Source: Halomonas beimenensis (GTDB lineage: Bacteria > Pseudomonadota > Gammaproteobacteria > Pseudomonadales > Halomonadaceae). Taken from it: a DNA stretch of 64,000 nt. The position numbers and the translations under genes are program-made. Under the pieces are notes generated by a model, which saw only the letters and a list, made by a program, of their open reading frames with translations, was not told the origin of the DNA and ran no database searches. The stretch lies in the NCBI RefSeq assembly GCF_002549795.1, contig NZ_CP021435.1, positions 1,984,001-2,048,000 of the forward strand. Reading direction: 5' to 3'. Positions 30,555 to 39,222 of this stretch are shown here, one piece after another (positions within the stretch are counted from its first letter, which is position 1; the number at the start of each line of letters is the position of its first letter).

Positions 30555-31481
30555 TCAGAGGCCCGGGAGCCGCCACAGGTGCGCATAGTGATCCAGCAGC
30601 AGGACGCCGAAGACGCCCAGGATATAGCGGATGGAGAACCAGAACGCCGCCAGCGGGGCCTCGGGGTCCCGACCGCGCCAGACCCGCCAGTTCCAGGTCA
30701 TAAAGCGCAGATTCAGGAGGGACACGCCGGCAAGATACACGACCCCGCTCATCCCGATGGCGAAGGGCAGCAGGGTCACCGCCACCGTCAGCCAGCCATA
30801 GAGCCAGACCTGCAGCCGGGTGAAGGCCGAGCCATGGGTGACCGGCAGCATCGGCACCCCCGCCCGGGCATACTCGTCCCGCTTGTGGATCGCCAGCGCC
30901 CAGAAATGCGGTGGCGTCCAGGCGAAGACGATCAGCATCAGCAGCAGCGGCTCGGGACCCAGCTGGCCGGTCACCGCCGTCCAGCCCAGCAACGGCGGCG
31001 CCGCCCCGGCGACCCCGCCGATGACGATGTTCTGTGGCGTGGCCCGCTTGAGGAAGGCCGTGTAGACCAGGGCATAGCCGATCAAGGAGCCCAGGGTCAG
31101 CCAGGCGGTCAGCGCATTGACCTGCCAGTGCAGCAGGCCGATGCCGAGCACCGACAGCAGCGTCGCCCAGGCCAGCGCCAGCGGGGTCGGCAGGCGCCGG
31201 CTGGCCAGGGGACGACGCGCGGTTCGCAGCATCAGGGCATCCAGGCGGCGGTCCACCACATGGTTGAAGGCCGCCGCCCCCCCGGCGGCGAGCCCGATCC
31301 CCAGCAGGCCGAAGGCCACCGCCGCGGGGGACGGGATCGGCGTCGCCAGCAGCATGCCCACCAGGCTGCACACCAGCATCACGACCACCACCCGTGGCTT
31401 GCACAGGGTCAGCAGGTCCCGGCAGGTCCAGCGTGTGGCCGTCCCGGCCGGTGCGCGTCGAATCACCAGGGCGTCAGACAT
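30555..31481 (-). CDS. ctaB: Protoheme IX farnesyltransferase (heme O synthase)
   Basis: A 308-residue UbiA-superfamily prenyltransferase with about nine helices. It converts heme B to heme O by adding a farnesyl group. The first Asp-rich site is NHVVDRRLDALMLRT and the second is HKRDEYARAG. LTLCKPRVVVVMLVCS at the N-terminus is typical of CtaB/CyoE. It overlaps ctaA by 8 bp and ends the first oxidase operon. No sco copper chaperone gene follows, which differs from the Pseudomonas arrangement. Confidence 0.95.
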   Translation of the reverse strand: MSDALVIRRAPAGTATRWTCRDLLTLCKPRVVVVMLVCSLVGMLLATPIPSPAAVAFGLLGIGLAAGGAAAFNHVVDRRLDALMLRTARRPLASRRLPTPLALAWATLLSVLGIGLLHWQVNALTAWLTLGSLIGYALVYTAFLKRATPQNIVIGGVAGAAPPLLGWTAVTGQLGPEPLLLMLIVFAWTPPHFWALAIHKRDEYARAGVPMLPVTHGSAFTRLQVWLYGWLTVAVTLLPFAIGMSGVVYLAGVSLLNLRFMTWNWRVWRGRDPEAPLAAFWFSIRYILGVFGVLLLDHYAHLWRLPGL

Positions 31482-32514
31482 GGGCCCACTCCTTTCGCTC
31501 GTCAGGGTTGGAGACCACGACCGCCGACGGCCAGCGCCACTGCCAGGCCGCCAGCGTCAGGGCGACCACCAGCGCGACCGCCCCGGCGGTATGCAGCAAG
31601 GCCAGCCACAGCGGCAGCCAGAACACTACGTTGGCCACCCCGATCGCCGCCTGGGCCAGGCCCGCGGCCAGGACCAGCCAGGGGCGGCGGGCCGCATCGC
31701 GACCGTAGCGCCATGCCAGGCCAGCCAGGCAGGCCAGCAGGGCCAGGGCGCCCAGACGGTGCCCCACCTGGATGGCGCTGCGCGCTTCGGCATGCAGCTG
31801 GCCGTGGAGGTAGTTGGGTCCCACGGTCTGGGTCAGGTGGAACCCCTCCCCCCAGTCCAGGGATGGCCACCACTCGCCGTTGCAGGTGGGGAAACCCTGG
31901 CAGGCGATGCCGGCATAGTTGCTGGAGGTCCAGCCTCCCAGGGCGAGCTGCAGGACCAGCAGCAACATCGCCGCGCCCCACAGGGGCGAGAACCTGCGCG
32001 GTCGCACCTGGGCCGGCTCGCCGCCGGCCAGCCGCCCGAGCCGCAGCGACAGCCAGAGGAAAAGCGTCATCACCGAAAGCCCCCCGAGCAGGTGCAGGGT
32101 CACCACCTGGGGCCACAGCTTGAGGGTCACGGTGAGGGCCCCGAAGGCCCCCTGAAGCAGGATCAGCGCCAGCAGCGCCAGGGTCAGGGCCCAGGGATAA
32201 CCGCTCAGCCGGCGGCGCAGGGCCGTCCCCAACGCCACCAGGACGAGCACCATCAGCCCCAGGGCGGCCGCCAGATAACGGTGCAGCATCTCCATCCAGG
32301 CCTTGGCCGCCTCCAGGGGGGCCTCGGGGGAATGGACCAGGGCCCGGGCGGCATCCGGCACCACCAGTTCGCCGTAGCAGCCCGGCCAGTCCGGACAGCC
32401 CAGGCCGGCATCCACCAGCCGGGTCCAGGCACCGGCCAGCACCACCAGGGCGGCGAACCCTGCCCCGACCAGGCTCAGCCGACGGGCCAGGCGCAGCAAG
32501 CGTTCAGTGCCCAT
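31474..32514 (-). CDS. ctaA: Heme A synthase (COX15/CtaA)
   Basis: A 346-residue membrane protein with about eight helices that oxidises the methyl group of heme O to make heme A. The four-helix half-repeats each carry conserved histidines: EMLHRYLAA near residue 96, VTLHLLGGLS, and QVGHRLGALALL. GLGCPDWPGCYGELVVP has the cysteine pair of the first extracellular loop. It overlaps both neighbours, so translation is probably coupled. Together with ctaB it supplies heme A for the aa3 oxidases encoded here. Confidence 0.95.
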   Translation of the reverse strand: MGTERLLRLARRLSLVGAGFAALVVLAGAWTRLVDAGLGCPDWPGCYGELVVPDAARALVHSPEAPLEAAKAWMEMLHRYLAAALGLMVLVLVALGTALRRRLSGYPWALTLALLALILLQGAFGALTVTLKLWPQVVTLHLLGGLSVMTLFLWLSLRLGRLAGGEPAQVRPRRFSPLWGAAMLLLVLQLALGGWTSSNYAGIACQGFPTCNGEWWPSLDWGEGFHLTQTVGPNYLHGQLHAEARSAIQVGHRLGALALLACLAGLAWRYGRDAARRPWLVLAAGLAQAAIGVANVVFWLPLWLALLHTAGAVALVVALTLAAWQWRWPSAVVVSNPDERKEWAHV

Positions 32515-33061
32515 CGGCCGACTCCTCGGTGATCGCCTCCCGCCGCACCAGCGGCGACGCGGGATTCAGCTCGAGCAATCGCTCGATATCCGCCAGCACC
32601 TGATCGGCGGGCACGCCCGCCGGATACTCCAGGACCGCCCGCCCCTCGGGATCGACGACCCAGAGGCGCCCCGGAGACCGCCACGGAGGCAGCTCCCGCC
32701 ACGCCGCCGCCGCCGCGCCGGGCAGCGGCGCACCGCTCCCGCCGATACGCAGCCGGCTGAGGCGGTGCGCCTCCCGCCCCAGGGCGCGATGCAGGCGCCA
32801 CCAGCGGTCGGCCTCGGACGCGCAGGCCGCGGGGCAGTCGAAGGCCAGCAACCAGTCCTCGTCCCCCGCCTTGCGGACGCCTTGCACGGGCCAGGCCGCC
32901 AGGGGCGGCACGGCGGGATCGAGCCGGCCATGGGCGGTACGTGCCTCGGGGATGCCCAACCGCCACTCCACCATGCCCCAGGCCATGGCCATGGGCAGAA
33001 CGAAGACGCCGAACAGCGCCAGCAACTTGAGGCGCGAGACGCGCCGAGGGGACGGGCTCAT
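32504..33061 (-). CDS. Conserved membrane-anchored protein of the cox operon
   Basis: About 185 residues with one N-terminal transmembrane helix (LLALFGVFVLPMAMAWGMVEW, residues 12-34) and a periplasmic domain. A protein of this type occupies the same place between SURF1 and ctaA in Pseudomonas cox operons. The segment DEDWLLAFDCPAACASEADRWWRLH suggests a degenerate thioredoxin-like (Sco-type) domain with two cysteines spaced PAAC, and YPAGVPADQVLADIERLLEL near the end fits a thioredoxin C-terminal helix. That is inference. It overlaps SURF1 by 4 bp (ATGA) and ctaA by 11 bp. Confidence 0.75.
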   Translation of the reverse strand: MSPSPRRVSRLKLLALFGVFVLPMAMAWGMVEWRLGIPEARTAHGRLDPAVPPLAAWPVQGVRKAGDEDWLLAFDCPAACASEADRWWRLHRALGREAHRLSRLRIGGSGAPLPGAAAAAWRELPPWRSPGRLWVVDPEGRAVLEYPAGVPADQVLADIERLLELNPASPLVRREAITEESADGH

Positions 33062-33789
33062 GGTGCCACCTCCTGCCGGGAAGACGGGCCTCGATCGCGC
33101 CACAGGCGGCGACCGCCCAGGATCATCACCACCAGGGCCGTCAACGACAGCCCCCACCACTGGACGGCATAGCCCAGGTGCCGCGCCGGCGGCAGCACAT
33201 TGGGCTCCCACCAGGAGGCGAGGTGGCCGGGGCCGCCTTCCAGATGCAGCCAGCCGGCATGGGCGAAGCCACCGAGCCCAGCCCAGGCATCGAGCTCGAT
33301 ACGCTGCAGGCGACGTCCCTCGCGGTTGGGGCCGAACACCGGCGGCCGGGCGCCATCGGCCTGCCAGCGCCCCTGCAGGGTCACCGGGCCTCCCGGGGTG
33401 GTGACGGTCGGCCTCTCGCGGGTCGGGCCGGTGGCCAGGAAGCCCCGCTCCACCAGCCAGAGGCGACCGTCCGCCCCCCGCAAGGGCGTCAGGACGGCGA
33501 CCCCCAGGCGCCCTCGATGGGTGCGGTTGTCGAGAAACAGGGTCTCCTCGGCGAGGTACTCGCCCCGCAGGGTCAGTCGAGCCCCGTCGGGCGGCGTGGC
33601 CACGGGCGCTGCGAGGTGCGGGGCCGCGGCATGGCGGGCCAGCAGGGCGCGCTTGTCCTCGGCCCGTTCCCACTGCCATAGTCCCAGGGCGAGGCCGAGC
33701 GCCACCAGGACGGACCAGAACCCCGCCCAGAGCACCAGACGCCTGCCGGTCCCGGTCTTGCCGCTGGTTCCTGTCACGGAGTGTGTCAT
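33058..33789 (-). CDS. SURF1-family cytochrome oxidase assembly protein
   Basis: A 243-residue SURF1 protein with helices near each end: LVLWAGFWSVLVALGLALGLWQWERAEDK (the first carries the WQ-x2-RA-x2-K signature) and a C-terminal YAVQWWGLSLTALVVMIL. SURF1 binds heme A and helps insert it in subunit I. GEYLAEETLFLDNRTHRG is typical. The likely ATG (33787-33789) overlaps, on opposite strands, the ATG of the DUF2909 gene; both share the bases CATG. The ribosome site is weak (AGGA about eleven bases away), so the start is uncertain. Confidence 0.88.
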   Translation of the reverse strand: MTHSVTGTSGKTGTGRRLVLWAGFWSVLVALGLALGLWQWERAEDKRALLARHAAAPHLAAPVATPPDGARLTLRGEYLAEETLFLDNRTHRGRLGVAVLTPLRGADGRLWLVERGFLATGPTRERPTVTTPGGPVTLQGRWQADGARPPVFGPNREGRRLQRIELDAWAGLGGFAHAGWLHLEGGPGHLASWWEPNVLPPARHLGYAVQWWGLSLTALVVMILGGRRLWRDRGPSSRQEVAP

Positions 33790-33982
33790 GCTGCTCAAGA
33801 TCCTGATTGCGCTTGTTTTTCTTGCCATGGTGGCGAGCCTCGCCGCCGGAGCGGGATTCCTGATCAAGGACGCCGGCCGCTCCCGCCGGGTGCTCGTCTC
33901 GCTGAAGTGGCGCGTGGCCATGGCGGCCCTGCTGATGGCCCTGCTCACCTATGGCTTCTATTTCGGCGACCTGGGCGGCTGA
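33788..33982 (+). CDS. DUF2909 twin-transmembrane protein, inverted in the cox operon
   Basis: A 64-residue protein with two transmembrane helices (LLKILIALVFLAMVASLAAGAGFL and VAMAALLMALLTYGFYF) around a basic turn (KDAGRSRRVLVSLKWR). It matches DUF2909. GGAG lies six bases before the ATG. The gene runs against the surrounding operon: its start overlaps the SURF1 start and its stop is 5 bp from the ctaE stop. A role in oxidase biogenesis is suggested by location only. Confidence 0.8.
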   Translation: MLLKILIALVFLAMVASLAAGAGFLIKDAGRSRRVLVSLKWRVAMAALLMALLTYGFYFGDLGG

Positions 33983-33987
33983 TCCCC

Positions 33988-34851
33988 TCAGAAGACATAG
34001 ACGAAGGTGAACAGCCCGATCCACACCACATCGACGAAGTGCCAGTACCAGGCGGCCGCCTCGAAGGCGAAGTGATCGTCGGCCGAGAAGTGCCCTCGAT
34101 GCACCCGCGCCAGGATCGCCATCAGGATGATAGTGCCGATGATCACGTGAAGCCCGTGGAAGCCGGTCAGCAGGAAGAAGGTGGCGCCGTAGATGCCGGC
34201 TTCCAGGGTGATGCCGTAGTGGGTATAGGCCTCGTGGTATTCGACCCCCTGGATGGTGATGAAGGACAGCCCCAGCAGCACGGTCACCGCCAGCCAGAAC
34301 CGGGCGCTGCGCCGGTAGCCCTCCTTCAGGCCCTCGTGGGCGATGGTCAGGGTGATGCTCGAGCTCACCAGGATGATGGTGTTGACCAGCGGCAGGTGCC
34401 ACGGGCTGAAGGTCTCGTGGGGTCCCTCGATGGCGGCATCCGGCGGGTTCATCAGCGGCCAGCTGGCGGTGAAGTCGGGCCACAGCAGGGCCGCCACGCC
34501 CTTGGCCCCCTCCCCGTCCAGCCAGGGCAGCGCAAAGGTTCGCACGTAGAAGAGGGTGCCGAAGAAGGCGGCGAAGAACATCACCTCGGAGAAGATGAAC
34601 CAGCCCATCCCCCAGCGGAAGGAGCGGTCCATCTGGGCATCGTAGAGCCCGCTGCGCGACTCCTGGATGACGTCCCGGAACCACAGGGTCATCACGGCCA
34701 GCACCGCCAGCAGGCCCAGCACCATCACCGGCAGGCCGGCGACACCGAAGACCAGCAGGGTTCCGGCCCCGACCATCATCGCCCCCAGCGCCAGGGACGC
34801 CAGCACCGGCCACTTGCTGGAGGCGGGTACATAGTAGCTGCCACCGCTCAT
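33988..34851 (-). CDS. ctaE: Cytochrome c oxidase subunit III
   Basis: A 287-residue subunit III with seven helices. Signatures: YYVPASSKWP at the N-terminus, FRWGMGWFIFSEVMFFAAFFGTLFY near residue 78, LTGFHGLHVIIGT near residue 225 and the C-terminal AAWYWHFVDVVWIGLFTFVYV. It stabilises the catalytic core of the first aa3 oxidase. Its start overlaps the ctaG stop by 4 bp. Confidence 0.96.
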   Translation of the reverse strand: MSGGSYYVPASSKWPVLASLALGAMMVGAGTLLVFGVAGLPVMVLGLLAVLAVMTLWFRDVIQESRSGLYDAQMDRSFRWGMGWFIFSEVMFFAAFFGTLFYVRTFALPWLDGEGAKGVAALLWPDFTASWPLMNPPDAAIEGPHETFSPWHLPLVNTIILVSSSITLTIAHEGLKEGYRRSARFWLAVTVLLGLSFITIQGVEYHEAYTHYGITLEAGIYGATFFLLTGFHGLHVIIGTIILMAILARVHRGHFSADDHFAFEAAAWYWHFVDVVWIGLFTFVYVF

Positions 34852-35450
34852 GCTCGATCTCCTTCGCTGTTGGTGCCCTGGGGTCGGACCGTTTGCGTTT
34901 CGGCGCCCGGCTCGACGGGATAGAGGGTATAGACCAGGGTCACGGTCGTGACGCCTGCGGGAAGGTCCGGGGTGAGCTGGAAGACCAGCGGCGCCGCGAG
35001 CTCCTCGCCGGCGGCGAGCCGTTGTTCCTGGAAACAGAAGCAGGCGAGCTTGCGCAGGTGCAGCGACGCCTCGGAGGGCGAGACGCTGGGGACGGCCCGG
35101 GCCCGGCTCGCCGTCTCGCCCTGGTTGCGAAAGCGGAAGGTCACCTCGCGGCTCTCGCCGGGATGGACGCGCAGCTGGCGATTATCCGCCTCGAGCCGCC
35201 AGGGCAGCCCGGCGCTGCCTCGGGTGATGAACTGGACCGTGACCGTGCGTGAGGTGTCCACGCCCTCGTGGACCAACGCCTGGGCCCGACCGGACGTCTT
35301 GCCGTTGAGCCCGGTCACCTGACAGAAGACGTCGTAGAGCGGGACCAGGGCGAAGGCGAACACGAACATCCCGGCCAGCACCACCAGGGTGCGACCGACG
35401 GTGCGCCGTACGCCCCGACGCCGGTCCTCGCGCTCGATGCCTGTCTGCAT
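34848..35450 (-). CDS. ctaG: Cytochrome c oxidase assembly protein CtaG/Cox11
   Basis: A 200-residue copper chaperone that delivers copper to the CuB site of subunit I. It has one N-terminal membrane helix (TLVVLAGMFVFAFALVPLYDVFCQVTG) and a periplasmic immunoglobulin-like domain with the CxCF copper motif (LACFCFQEQ). GGAGG precedes the ATG at 35450, which gives a normal Cox11 N-terminus. It lies between ctaD and ctaE, as in Pseudomonas. Confidence 0.94.
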   Translation of the reverse strand: MQTGIEREDRRRGVRRTVGRTLVVLAGMFVFAFALVPLYDVFCQVTGLNGKTSGRAQALVHEGVDTSRTVTVQFITRGSAGLPWRLEADNRQLRVHPGESREVTFRFRNQGETASRARAVPSVSPSEASLHLRKLACFCFQEQRLAAGEELAAPLVFQLTPDLPAGVTTVTLVYTLYPVEPGAETQTVRPQGTNSEGDRA

Positions 35451-35466
35451 CACGGCCTCCGCGCTC

Positions 35467-37098
35467 TCAGTGCTGCTGCGGCTGGAAATCGGGCGGTGTC
35501 TCGAAGGTGTGCAGCGGCGCCGGACTGGGCACGCTCCACTCCAGGTCCTCCGCGCCCTCCCAGGCCCGAGCCGGCGCCTTCTCCCCGCCCCGCACGCAGC
35601 GCACCACCACGACCAGGAAGAGCAGCTGGGAAGCCCCGAACAGGAAACCGCCGAGGCTGGTGACCAGGTTGAAGTCGGCGAACTGCAGGGCATAGTCGGG
35701 GATTCGCCGCGGCATCCCGGCCAGCCCGGCGAAGTGCATGGGGAAGAAGGTCAGGTTGACGCCGATCACCGACAGCCAGAAGTGCCACTGGGCCAGACGT
35801 TCATGGGGGTAATGCCCGGTCCACTTGGGCAGCCAGTAATAGACGCCGGCCATGATGGCGAACACCGCTCCGGGCACCAGCACGTAGTGGAAGTGCGCCA
35901 CCACGAAATAGGTGTCGTGGTACTGGAAGTCCGCCGGCGAGATGGCCAGCATCAGCCCCGAGAAGCCGCCGATGGTGAACAGCACCACGAAGGCCAGGGC
36001 GAAGAGCATGGGCGGCTCGAAGCTGATCGAGCCGCGAAACAGGGTGGTGATCCAGTTGAACACCTTCACCCCGGTGGGCACCGCGATCAGCATGGTCGTG
36101 TACATGAAGAACAGCTCCGCCACCAGCGGCAGGCCGACCACGAACATGTGGTGCGCCCAGACCACGAAGGACAGGATGGCGATGGACGCCGTGGCATAGA
36201 CCATGGAGGCGTAGCCGAACAGGCGCTTGCGGGCGAAGGTCGGGATGATCACCGAGACGATGCCGAAGGCCGGCAGGATCATGATGTAGACCTCGGGGTG
36301 CCCGAAGAACCAGAACAGGTGCTGGAAGAGCACCGGGTCGCCCCCGCCGGCGGCGTTGAAGAAGCTGGTGCCGAAGTTGATGTCCAGCAGCATCATGGTG
36401 ATGACCCCGGCGAGCACCGGCATCACGGCGATCAGCAGGAAGGCGGTGATCAGCCAGGTCCAGACGAACAGCGGCATGTCCATCATGCGCATGCCGGGGG
36501 CCCGCAGGTTGAGGATGGTGGCGATGATGTTGATGGCGCCGAGGATCGAGCTGATTCCCGCCAGGTGCAGCGAGAAGATGAAGAAGGTGGTGGACGGGGG
36601 GGCGTAGGTGGTGGACAGCGGCGCGTAGAAGGTCCAGCCGAAGTTGGGGGCCCCACCGGGCATCACCAGGGTCGCCAGCAGGATGGTGAAGGCCACGGGC
36701 AACAGCCAGAAGCTGAAGTTGTTGAGCCGCGGCAGGGCCATGTCCGGCGCGCCGATCTGCAGCGGGACCATCCAGTTGGCGAGGCCCACGAAGGCCGGCA
36801 TCACCGCCCCGAACACCATGATCAGGCCGTGCATGGTGGTCATCTGGTTGAAGAACTCGGGCTGGACGAGCTGCAGCCCGGGCTGAAACAGCTCTGCCCT
36901 CACCACCAGCGCGAAGATCCCGCCGATGAAGAACATGCACAGCGAGAAGACCAGGTAGAGGGTCCCGATCTCCTTGTGGTTGGTGGTCAGCAGCCAGCGA
37001 AGCGGCCCCCGCGCCGGGGCATGGGCCCCGGCCGCGGCGCCGCCCTCGGCGGCATGCTCGTACTGCACGGAAGGCTTGGGAGGCAGGTGCGAAGCCAT
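35467..37098 (-). CDS. ctaD: Cytochrome c oxidase subunit I (aa3 type)
   Basis: A 543-residue catalytic subunit with twelve helices. It binds heme a and the heme a3-CuB centre. [16 protein letters not shown] carries a heme a ligand. [17 protein letters not shown] has the CuB histidine, the proton-channel glutamate and the cross-linked tyrosine. [10 protein letters not shown] gives two more CuB histidines, and [14 protein letters not shown] holds the distal heme ligands. This is a canonical type A1 oxidase. A hydrophilic N-terminal stretch of about 40 residues precedes the first helix. Confidence 0.97.
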   Translation of the reverse strand: MASHLPPKPSVQYEHAAEGGAAAGAHAPARGPLRWLLTTNHKEIGTLYLVFSLCMFFIGGIFALVVRAELFQPGLQLVQPEFFNQMTTMHGLIMVFGAVMPAFVGLANWMVPLQIGAPDMALPRLNNFSFWLLPVAFTILLATLVMPGGAPNFGWTFYAPLSTTYAPPSTTFFIFSLHLAGISSILGAINIIATILNLRAPGMRMMDMPLFVWTWLITAFLLIAVMPVLAGVITMMLLDINFGTSFFNAAGGGDPVLFQHLFWFFGHPEVYIMILPAFGIVSVIIPTFARKRLFGYASMVYATASIAILSFVVWAHHMFVVGLPLVAELFFMYTTMLIAVPTGVKVFNWITTLFRGSISFEPPMLFALAFVVLFTIGGFSGLMLAISPADFQYHDTYFVVAHFHYVLVPGAVFAIMAGVYYWLPKWTGHYPHERLAQWHFWLSVIGVNLTFFPMHFAGLAGMPRRIPDYALQFADFNLVTSLGGFLFGASQLLFLVVVVRCVRGGEKAPARAWEGAEDLEWSVPSPAPLHTFETPPDFQPQQH

Positions 37099-37134
37099 GG
37101 GATTCCCCCTGGTGTCCGGAACGATGGAATGCGC

Positions 37135-38256
37135 CTAGTCCGCCAGCCACTCGTCGGCGATCGTCGAGGGCTGGACGGCGTCGCCGGTATCGTTGCCCCA
37201 GGCATTGCGCTCGTAGGTGATCACGGCGGCGATCTCCACCGGGTTGAGGGTGCTGCGGAAGGCCGGCATGGCGGTACCGGAGACGCCGTTGACCACGGTA
37301 TCGATGTGCCGATCACGCTCGTCGAGCAGTGCCTGGTTGCCTGCCAGGGCAGGGAAGGCTGGCGGACTGCCGGAGCCGTCGGGCTGGTGGCAGGAGGCAC
37401 AGATGGTGCCGTAGACCCGTTCGCCGCGCTCCATCAGCGCTTCCAGGCTCCAGTCGCGGTCGACGCCGAGTGCTTCCTGGGCGGCGGCCTCCTTGCGCTG
37501 GGCCAGCCAGGCGTCGAAACGTTCCGGCTCGACCGCCTGGACCACCACCGGCATGAAGGCGTGGTCCCGACCGCACAGCTCCGCGCACTGGCCGCGATAG
37601 ATCCCCGGCTCGTTGATGCGCACCCAGTTCTCGTTGACGAAGCCCGGCACGGCATCCTGCTTGACCGCCAGGTCCGGCACCCACCAGGAGTGGATGACGT
37701 CGTCGGAGGTCAGCAGCAGCCTGACCTTGCGCCCCGCCGGCAATACCAGCGGCTCGTCCACCTCCAGGAGATAGTCTTCCCCCTTGGCGGCCTCGCCGGC
37801 GATCTGCTCTCGTGAGGTGGCGAGGTTCGAGGTGAAGGCCACGTCCTCGCCGAGGTATTCGTAGCGCCAGCGCCACTGCTGGCCGGTCACCATGACGTCC
37901 AGGTCGGCCTCGGTGGTGTCGTACATGCTCTTGAGGGTGGCGGTGGCGGGAACCGCCATGCCGACCAGGATCAGCAGCGGGATCACGGTCCAGATGACCT
38001 CGACCGTGGTGTGTTCGTGGAAGTTGGAGGCCTCGGCCCCCTGAGAGCGGCGATACCGGAACAGCGAATAGAACATCGCCCCGAAGACGACCACACCGAT
38101 GACCACGCAGATCCAGAAGATGATCATGTGCAGCGAATGGATCTCGCGGCTGACATCGGTGACGCCCACCGGCATGTTCCAGCCGTCGGCCGACGCCAGC
38201 CCGGACAGTCCCGCGAAGGCGAAGCCCCCCGCCGTCCACAAGAGCCGCTTGCGCAT
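37135..38256 (-). CDS. ctaC: Cytochrome c oxidase subunit II with C-terminal cytochrome c domain
   Basis: A 373-residue subunit II: signal peptide (to about residue 23), two membrane helices, the CuA cupredoxin domain (QCAELCGRDHAFMP with both CuA cysteines, His and Met), and a C-terminal cytochrome c domain with heme motif CASCH near residue 288. The caa3-like fusion lets it receive electrons from soluble or membrane cytochromes c. GGGAGGGGG precedes the ATG. It is the first gene of the first oxidase operon. Confidence 0.95.
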   Translation of the reverse strand: MRKRLLWTAGGFAFAGLSGLASADGWNMPVGVTDVSREIHSLHMIIFWICVVIGVVVFGAMFYSLFRYRRSQGAEASNFHEHTTVEVIWTVIPLLILVGMAVPATATLKSMYDTTEADLDVMVTGQQWRWRYEYLGEDVAFTSNLATSREQIAGEAAKGEDYLLEVDEPLVLPAGRKVRLLLTSDDVIHSWWVPDLAVKQDAVPGFVNENWVRINEPGIYRGQCAELCGRDHAFMPVVVQAVEPERFDAWLAQRKEAAAQEALGVDRDWSLEALMERGERVYGTICASCHQPDGSGSPPAFPALAGNQALLDERDRHIDTVVNGVSGTAMPAFRSTLNPVEIAAVITYERNAWGNDTGDAVQPSTIADEWLAD

Positions 38257-38378
38257 CGCCCCCTCCCGAACGTCGTTGTTGTATTAGCCATGCCTGGATC
38301 GAGTATAGAAGGCCCGAAACCGGCCTCCCGGCGCAGGGGACGGCGCCCGTAAACGCGACTGTCAACGCAGCGGGGCGC

Positions 38379-38552
38379 TCAACCGGCCGCCAGGGTCGCC
38401 ACCAGCACCACCAGGATCACCAGGACGATCGCCATCAGCACGCCGACGATGATGAAGGGCGCGGCGCGCCCCTTCTCGAAATCCTCCCGGCGCCGGGCCT
38501 CCTTCTGTACACCGAAGAAGGCGGCCAGCACGGACTTGATGATCTGCCACAT
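38379..38552 (-). CDS. DUF2970 small membrane protein
   Basis: A 57-residue protein: an amphipathic N-terminus (WQIIKSVLAAFFGVQKEARRREDFEKG) and one C-terminal transmembrane helix (FIIVGVLMAIVLVILVVLVATLAAG). The pattern matches DUF2970, unknown function. GGGAGG lies before the ATG at 38552. It precedes ctaC on the same strand by 122 bp and could be expressed with the oxidase or alone. Confidence 0.82.
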   Translation of the reverse strand: MWQIIKSVLAAFFGVQKEARRREDFEKGRAAPFIIVGVLMAIVLVILVVLVATLAAG

Positions 38553-38748
38553 CGTCACCTCCCGGATTCTGTCCCCCCTGACAGTAGCCCAGATACGGCC
38601 TCCCGTGATCACCCCTTGATGTGGATCATGCGGAAGCGACGCCTTTCCCATCGACGCCGGTCCATGACTTCTATACTGGGGATGATGCGCCCCTCCCGGA
38701 CGGAGGGTCCGCCGCCTCACCCCGCACCGATCCCAGAGGAGACCCGAG

Positions 38749-39105
38749 ATGACTCAACAGAAGGGGGATGCCGCCGAGGCCCTCAAGGCGCCCAACGAGG
38801 CCATGCTGCAATGGTGGAGCCAGCAATGGCTCCAGGGTGCGAATCCCCTCGCCCGCCTCCAGCTCGCCTGGATGGAGAGTCTCGCCGAGGCGATGCAGTT
38901 CGAGGCCCAGTGCCTGCATGCCCTGGCCGAGAGCGGCGAGCGGATGGCGGGCTGCTACACGGGGGACCCGACCAAGACGCCGCAGGAACTGCAGGAGTGC
39001 TATCAACGCCTCATCGAGGACGTCACCCAGACTCACATGCGACGGCTCGAGAAGGTCGCCCAGCTTTCCGAGGACTTCCGCAAGCGAATCTGGGAAGAGA
39101 TCTGA
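38749..39105 (+). CDS. Helical protein, possibly phasin-like
   Basis: A 118-residue, all-helical soluble protein without cysteine-rich or membrane segments (QQWLQGANPLARLQLAWMESLAEAMQFEAQCLHAL, then a charged C-terminal helix). The amphipathic pattern resembles short phasins that coat polyhydroxyalkanoate granules, common in halomonads. No firm family motif was recognised, so this is a weak inference. GAGGAGA precedes the ATG. A strong hairpin follows the stop. Confidence 0.6.
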   Translation: MTQQKGDAAEALKAPNEAMLQWWSQQWLQGANPLARLQLAWMESLAEAMQFEAQCLHALAESGERMAGCYTGDPTKTPQELQECYQRLIEDVTQTHMRRLEKVAQLSEDFRKRIWEEI

Positions 39106-39120
39106 GCGGGTCCGCTTCCC

Positions 39121-39150
39121 TGCGGCACCAGGGGATCCCCCGGTGCCGCG
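39121..39150 (+). terminator. Hairpin after the phasin-like gene
   Basis: GCGGCACC and GGTGCCGC pair, with an inner GGGG/CCCC stem, giving a long GC-rich hairpin 16 bp after the stop. No U tract is present; the inserted repeat begins right after it. Confidence 0.6.
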
Positions 39151-39151
39151 C

Positions 39152-39222
39152 CTAGGAGCCTGTCGGGTTTGACCGGTCGTCACGATTCGCAGTAGATCAG
39201 CTTAAGCCCGACAGGCTCCTAG
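39152..39222. mobile_element. 71-bp MITE-like element with 19-bp inverted ends
   Basis: CTAGGAGCCTGTCGGGTTT (39152-39170) and AAGCCCGACAGGCTCCTAG (39204-39222) are inverted copies with one mismatch around a 33-bp non-coding core. The form is that of a miniature transposable element or solo ends of an insertion sequence. No transposase is present. The right arm supplies the TAG stop of lrgB. Confidence 0.5.

Noticed and set aside
32504-34813. One very long minus-strand reading frame covering SURF1 and ctaE
   Set aside because: Only the last 185 codons match a real gene with a ribosome site. The rest is an out-of-frame shadow of SURF1 and ctaE, usual in GC-rich DNA.
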